From NCBI GenBank assembly GCA_030272585.1, contig BSYQ01000001.1:3844001-3908000 (forward strand): a DNA stretch of 64,000 bases. The letters run 5' to 3'. Of this stretch, positions 61,477 through 64,000 are shown piece after piece. The notes beneath the pieces are model-generated. The model ran no database searches. It saw only the letters and a list, made by a program, of their open reading frames with translations, and was not told where the DNA came from. Position numbers and translations under genes: made by a program. Each line of letters starts with the position of its first letter. Positions within the stretch are counted from its first letter, which is position 1. This stretch comes from Bryopsis sp. KO-2023. Its lineage: Eukaryota > Chlorophyta > Ulvophyceae > Bryopsidales > Bryopsidaceae.

Positions 61477-62440
61477 ATGAGTGCATACGATACTCTTCGC
61501 CAATCTCTGGGACAGCAGTACGAAAATTTCAAGACCATCAAGAAGGGTTGGGCCGCCGACCTGCTCGTTGCTCGTTTCTTTGTCGTTTTTTGCTTTTGTT
61601 CAGGGAGTGGGTTTGACGATAATCTCCTTTTTCATAGATATTCAGAAAAACCATCAGACGCGTCAACAACTCATCCAGCAGAAGTCCGAAAATGAAATGG
61701 TTTTAGAGGTGAGAAGAAGCATTCTGTATCCAAGGCTGTTGCGGAAAACAGGACAAAAATATTTACAGAAAGAATTCATCAAAAAGGGGAGTTATCAGAA
61801 GGGTTATTCATAATTACATGGTGTCGATCCAGGGAAATTATTGATGAGGTTGGTTGGTTTTGGTTTGACAGGAGCTTGCACTATTTTCTGATGATGCCAA
61901 TGTTTACAAATTGATTGGGCCGGCGTTGATCAAACAAGATCCCATAGAGGCCAAAGCAAACGTATCCAAAAGGATCGAGTTCATCAGCGGGGAGCTGGAT
62001 CGATTAGACAATCAGCTCAAATCTTTGGAAACCAAAGCAAACCAACGTCAAGAGGAGGTGGGTGGGGGTGGTTCATCTATATCTATATCTATATCTATAT
62101 CTATATCTATATCTATATCTATATCTATATCTATATCTATATCTATATCTATATCTATATCTATATCTATATCTATATATAGAGAGACAAATAGCAAATA
62201 TAGCAAATCGAATACAGCTTGGATGGCATCCTTGCAAACTTGCCAATCGAATTAGACAATATATCCCTGTCCTTTGCGTTCTTGTTGGAATGTTTGGGGA
62301 AAATTAAAGAGTGGCAGAAACTGATGAGGGTTTTTTTGCCTTTTTTTTTGTTTTTCTTTCTGTGGCATCGGTGGAAGCAGATACTAAAAATGCAGAAGAA
62401 GATCCAGACCTTGCAGCAACAGCAACAGCAGCAATCATAG
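61477..62440 (+). CDS. PFDN6: Prefoldin subunit 6
   Basis: Prefoldin 6 is a beta-type subunit of the hexameric chaperone that hands unfolded actin and tubulin to the chaperonin CCT. Four exons in phase (61477-61546, 61638-61708, 61872-62057, 62381-62440) give 128 residues, the normal size. The first helix runs to DIQKNHQTRQQLIQQKSEN. The hallmark ELALFSDDANVYKLIGPALI with KQDPIEAKANVSKRIEFI forms the beta-hairpin region. The second helix follows (RLDNQLKSLETKANQRQEE) and ends KMQKKIQTLQQ plus a run of glutamines. The third intron contains a hexanucleotide microsatellite. The start lies only 66 bp after the end of the mobile element, so the native promoter was probably displaced or rebuilt. 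Confidence 0.96.
62075..62180. repeat. (ATCTAT)n microsatellite in a prefoldin 6 intron
   Basis: About 17 copies of the hexamer without visible interruption, starting shortly after the donor site of intron 3. Confidence 0.95.
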
Positions 62441-63274
62441 ATTGGGGATCAATTTTCATGTTTTCCTTTTGTCGACGTGTCATCGCAGCTGGCTTGGCTT
62501 TTCCAGAAATTCGGACTTGGCTTTTCCAGAAATTCGGAGAGGGGATGGGGAGAATGGTAATAGTACTCAGCTTTGTTCTTGTACAAGGGACGCAGGTGTC
62601 AACATACAATTAGGGGCAGTTTTTCTGCCGCCATCCGAAAACCAATTGCTTCATAGGTTGGGATACAGGAATTGTTGTTTTGTGTGTTCCAGCTGGTGTG
62701 TGGTAGGAGCAAGTCAAGCTGATACATGCTTTCTGTTAAAATGTTCATTCCTTGCCCCCTGTAAGAATGAACCCCGCCTCCTTCAGCAATCCCGTTTTTG
62801 TGGTCTAGTTTTTCCTCTGATTCAATTCAACTAATTCCCAGTCCCTCCCGTTTCCAACGCCCCCAAATCAAAAAGTAAACTAAGAAGACTTTTGAAGGGA
62901 TTTTTAACTATCCGACTCCAAAAGCGAGAGTCGCCCAGCTTCACTCACACATTCCTCTGGTGGGGGTTCACTCGTCTTGCCTTCGTGTGCCAGAATTTTT
63001 CCGCTCCCTTCGAAATTCCGTAGGCGACTGTTCCTTTGATTGTTTGAATTTCTTTGGAGGTTGGTGATATAGATGTTGGGGTCAAACCCTCTGTTCGCTC
63101 CGATCTATATGTCAACCACCATCACCCCACAATGTCATATTCAGCAAAAGAGTCCTGGATTCTTGCATGAAATATGTCGATTTCTAATATGTTGATCATG
63201 ATTAGTGTTATTGTTTGCACGGTGGTGTAAAGTCTGGTTGCAGATTGTGTTGAAAAATAGGATATGAATCCTAC
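62441..63274. other. Prefoldin 6 3' flank and convergent spacer
   Basis: This is the 3' flank of prefoldin 6, facing the downstream end of a minus-strand gene at the right edge. Further exons of that gene could lie here, but I cannot place any. Confidence 0.3.
62493..62538. repeat. Perfect 23-bp tandem duplication
   Basis: Two identical units starting CTTGGCTTTTCC lie at 62493-62515 and 62516-62538, just after the prefoldin 6 stop codon. Confidence 0.9.
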
Positions 63275-64000
63275 CTTGTCATATGCCCCATTCTTGTCTG
63301 CTCTTCGGGTGTAAGATTTAGGGTATACGGAGGAGGGCTCCGTCTCGAATGTGGCAAAGGGTGTTTCATGTCGTTGAACGTTCATACCTTGGCAAAGAGG
63401 GGCCAGGTAAACTCTTAGAAACCTGCTGCCCATCAACAGCGAGCACACCTTGAGTGCGATGGGGAATCTCAAGCCCAAAACAGCAGACTACCAGGATTTT
63501 TTTACAGCAAGAGCATGTGTATTGGTACATTGACAGTACAATGGGTGCCTGGGTTGATTTGCCCCATCAAGTTGTGATGAGCAGTCCTCCAAATCAGATT
63601 GTGAGGGAAATCAAAGGAAATTAAAGTGGAATCGAATGCAACAAAAGCTGCATCCTATTTTTGTTGCTGGAGCATAAGTCCTGATCAAAGAATGGGCAGT
63701 TTCTGTCACTCACTGCGTGTAGCTCTGCAGTCTGGAGTGGGGGGTACAGAAGCGTCCAAGCCGTAGATAAGGTTCTTAGCTTTGCTGTGGTCGTATCGTG
63801 CCTTGGCCATCGCCAAAGTGAAGTCTGGCGCCCCACTGACCGCTCGGAACACAAAATACATCGTGAACCATGTTTTCCTGTGCCAGTGGAATTTCCGCTG
63901 CGCGCGTGTCTGGGCTCGCGACGACTGCAACGAAAGACGTCATGCCGAGTCTGACCGATCAACTCACGATGTTTGCGTGGTCTCCTTGCGAAGCGTGAAC
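63275..64000 (-). CDS. Partial gene of unknown function at the right edge
   Basis: Two or three exons of a minus-strand gene appear to run off the right end. One (about 63928-63712) follows a good acceptor (CTTTCGTTGCAG) and ends at a GTGAGTG donor. It encodes a basic stretch, then FTMYFVFRAVSGAPDFTLAM and AKNLIYGLDASVPPTPDC. The next (up to about 63478) reads GLRFPIALKVCSLLMGSRF, then RHETPFATFETEPSSVYPKS, and ends at a GTAGGA donor (63274). The last bases of the window may be an earlier exon. I do not recognise the protein. Splice signals and non-repetitive composition suggest that it is real. Confidence 0.4.

Noticed and set aside
1-64000. CRISPR arrays, rRNA or tRNA genes, bacterial-type operons and retroelement or virus-like remnants
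   Set aside because: I saw no direct-repeat/spacer arrays, no cloverleaf-like or rRNA sequence, and no reverse transcriptase, integrase or capsid-like reading frame. Genes are spliced and eukaryotic.

Overview
The window is nuclear DNA of a photosynthetic eukaryote. Genes are split by many short GT-AG introns, some exons are large, and AT-rich spacers carry homopolymer runs. Four observations point to a flagellated alga of the green lineage, such as a prasinophyte or early streptophyte. (1) A PHYLLO-type menaquinone/phylloquinone fusion gene is present. (2) A plastid-type HEAGH protein, like a conserved plant protein, starts with a green-type transit peptide that lacks a signal peptide. (3) There is a plant-type phosphofructokinase and an R2R3 MYB of the plant MYB98/119 kind. 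(4) The ciliary dynein-2 light intermediate chain DYNC2LI1 is encoded. The species is not identified. All assignments come from reading translated sequence against remembered families; no search was run.

Layout, left to right: a nucleoside diphosphate kinase with a signal peptide (+, 5-1151); a MoaE-like fragment (-, 1507-1872); an R2R3 MYB factor (-, 2876-5498); acyl-protein thioesterase (+, 7310-8510); VDAC porin (+, 9117-10628); a plant-type phosphofructokinase with altered catalytic motifs (+, 11372-14712); PHYLLO, MenF-MenD-MenC-MenH (-, 15702-24344); a SEN1/senataxin helicase (-, 25844-37100); a secreted lamin-tail/FAS1 protein with a cysteine knot inside the FAS1 domain (-, 38412-41262); a small coiled-coil protein (-, 41937-42302); the HEAGH plastid membrane protein (+, 42570-44986); an unknown multi-pass membrane protein (+, 46933-48059); DYNC2LI1 (-, 50357-53041); ribosomal protein uL4 (+, 53334-55672); PAF1 (+, 56757-59776); a 1.09-kb inverted-repeat DNA element (60320-61410); prefoldin subunit 6 (+, 61477-62440); and part of an unrecognised gene at the right edge (-).

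The genes are mostly unrelated housekeeping functions: plastid quinone synthesis, transcription elongation and termination (PAF1, SEN1), translation and folding (uL4, prefoldin), and cilia. There is no operon-like logic. Several close divergent pairs (coiled-coil/HEAGH, DYNC2LI1/uL4) probably share promoters. The strongest unexplained structures are four. First, a non-autonomous DNA element with 74/75-bp terminal inverted repeats, a 5-bp target duplication and an internal TGTGCAG-type foldback minisatellite, ending 66 bp before the prefoldin start codon. Second, a phosphofructokinase whose GGDG, TIDND and MGR motifs are all altered. Third, the knot-in-FAS1 architecture. Fourth, the secretory leader on the NDP kinase.
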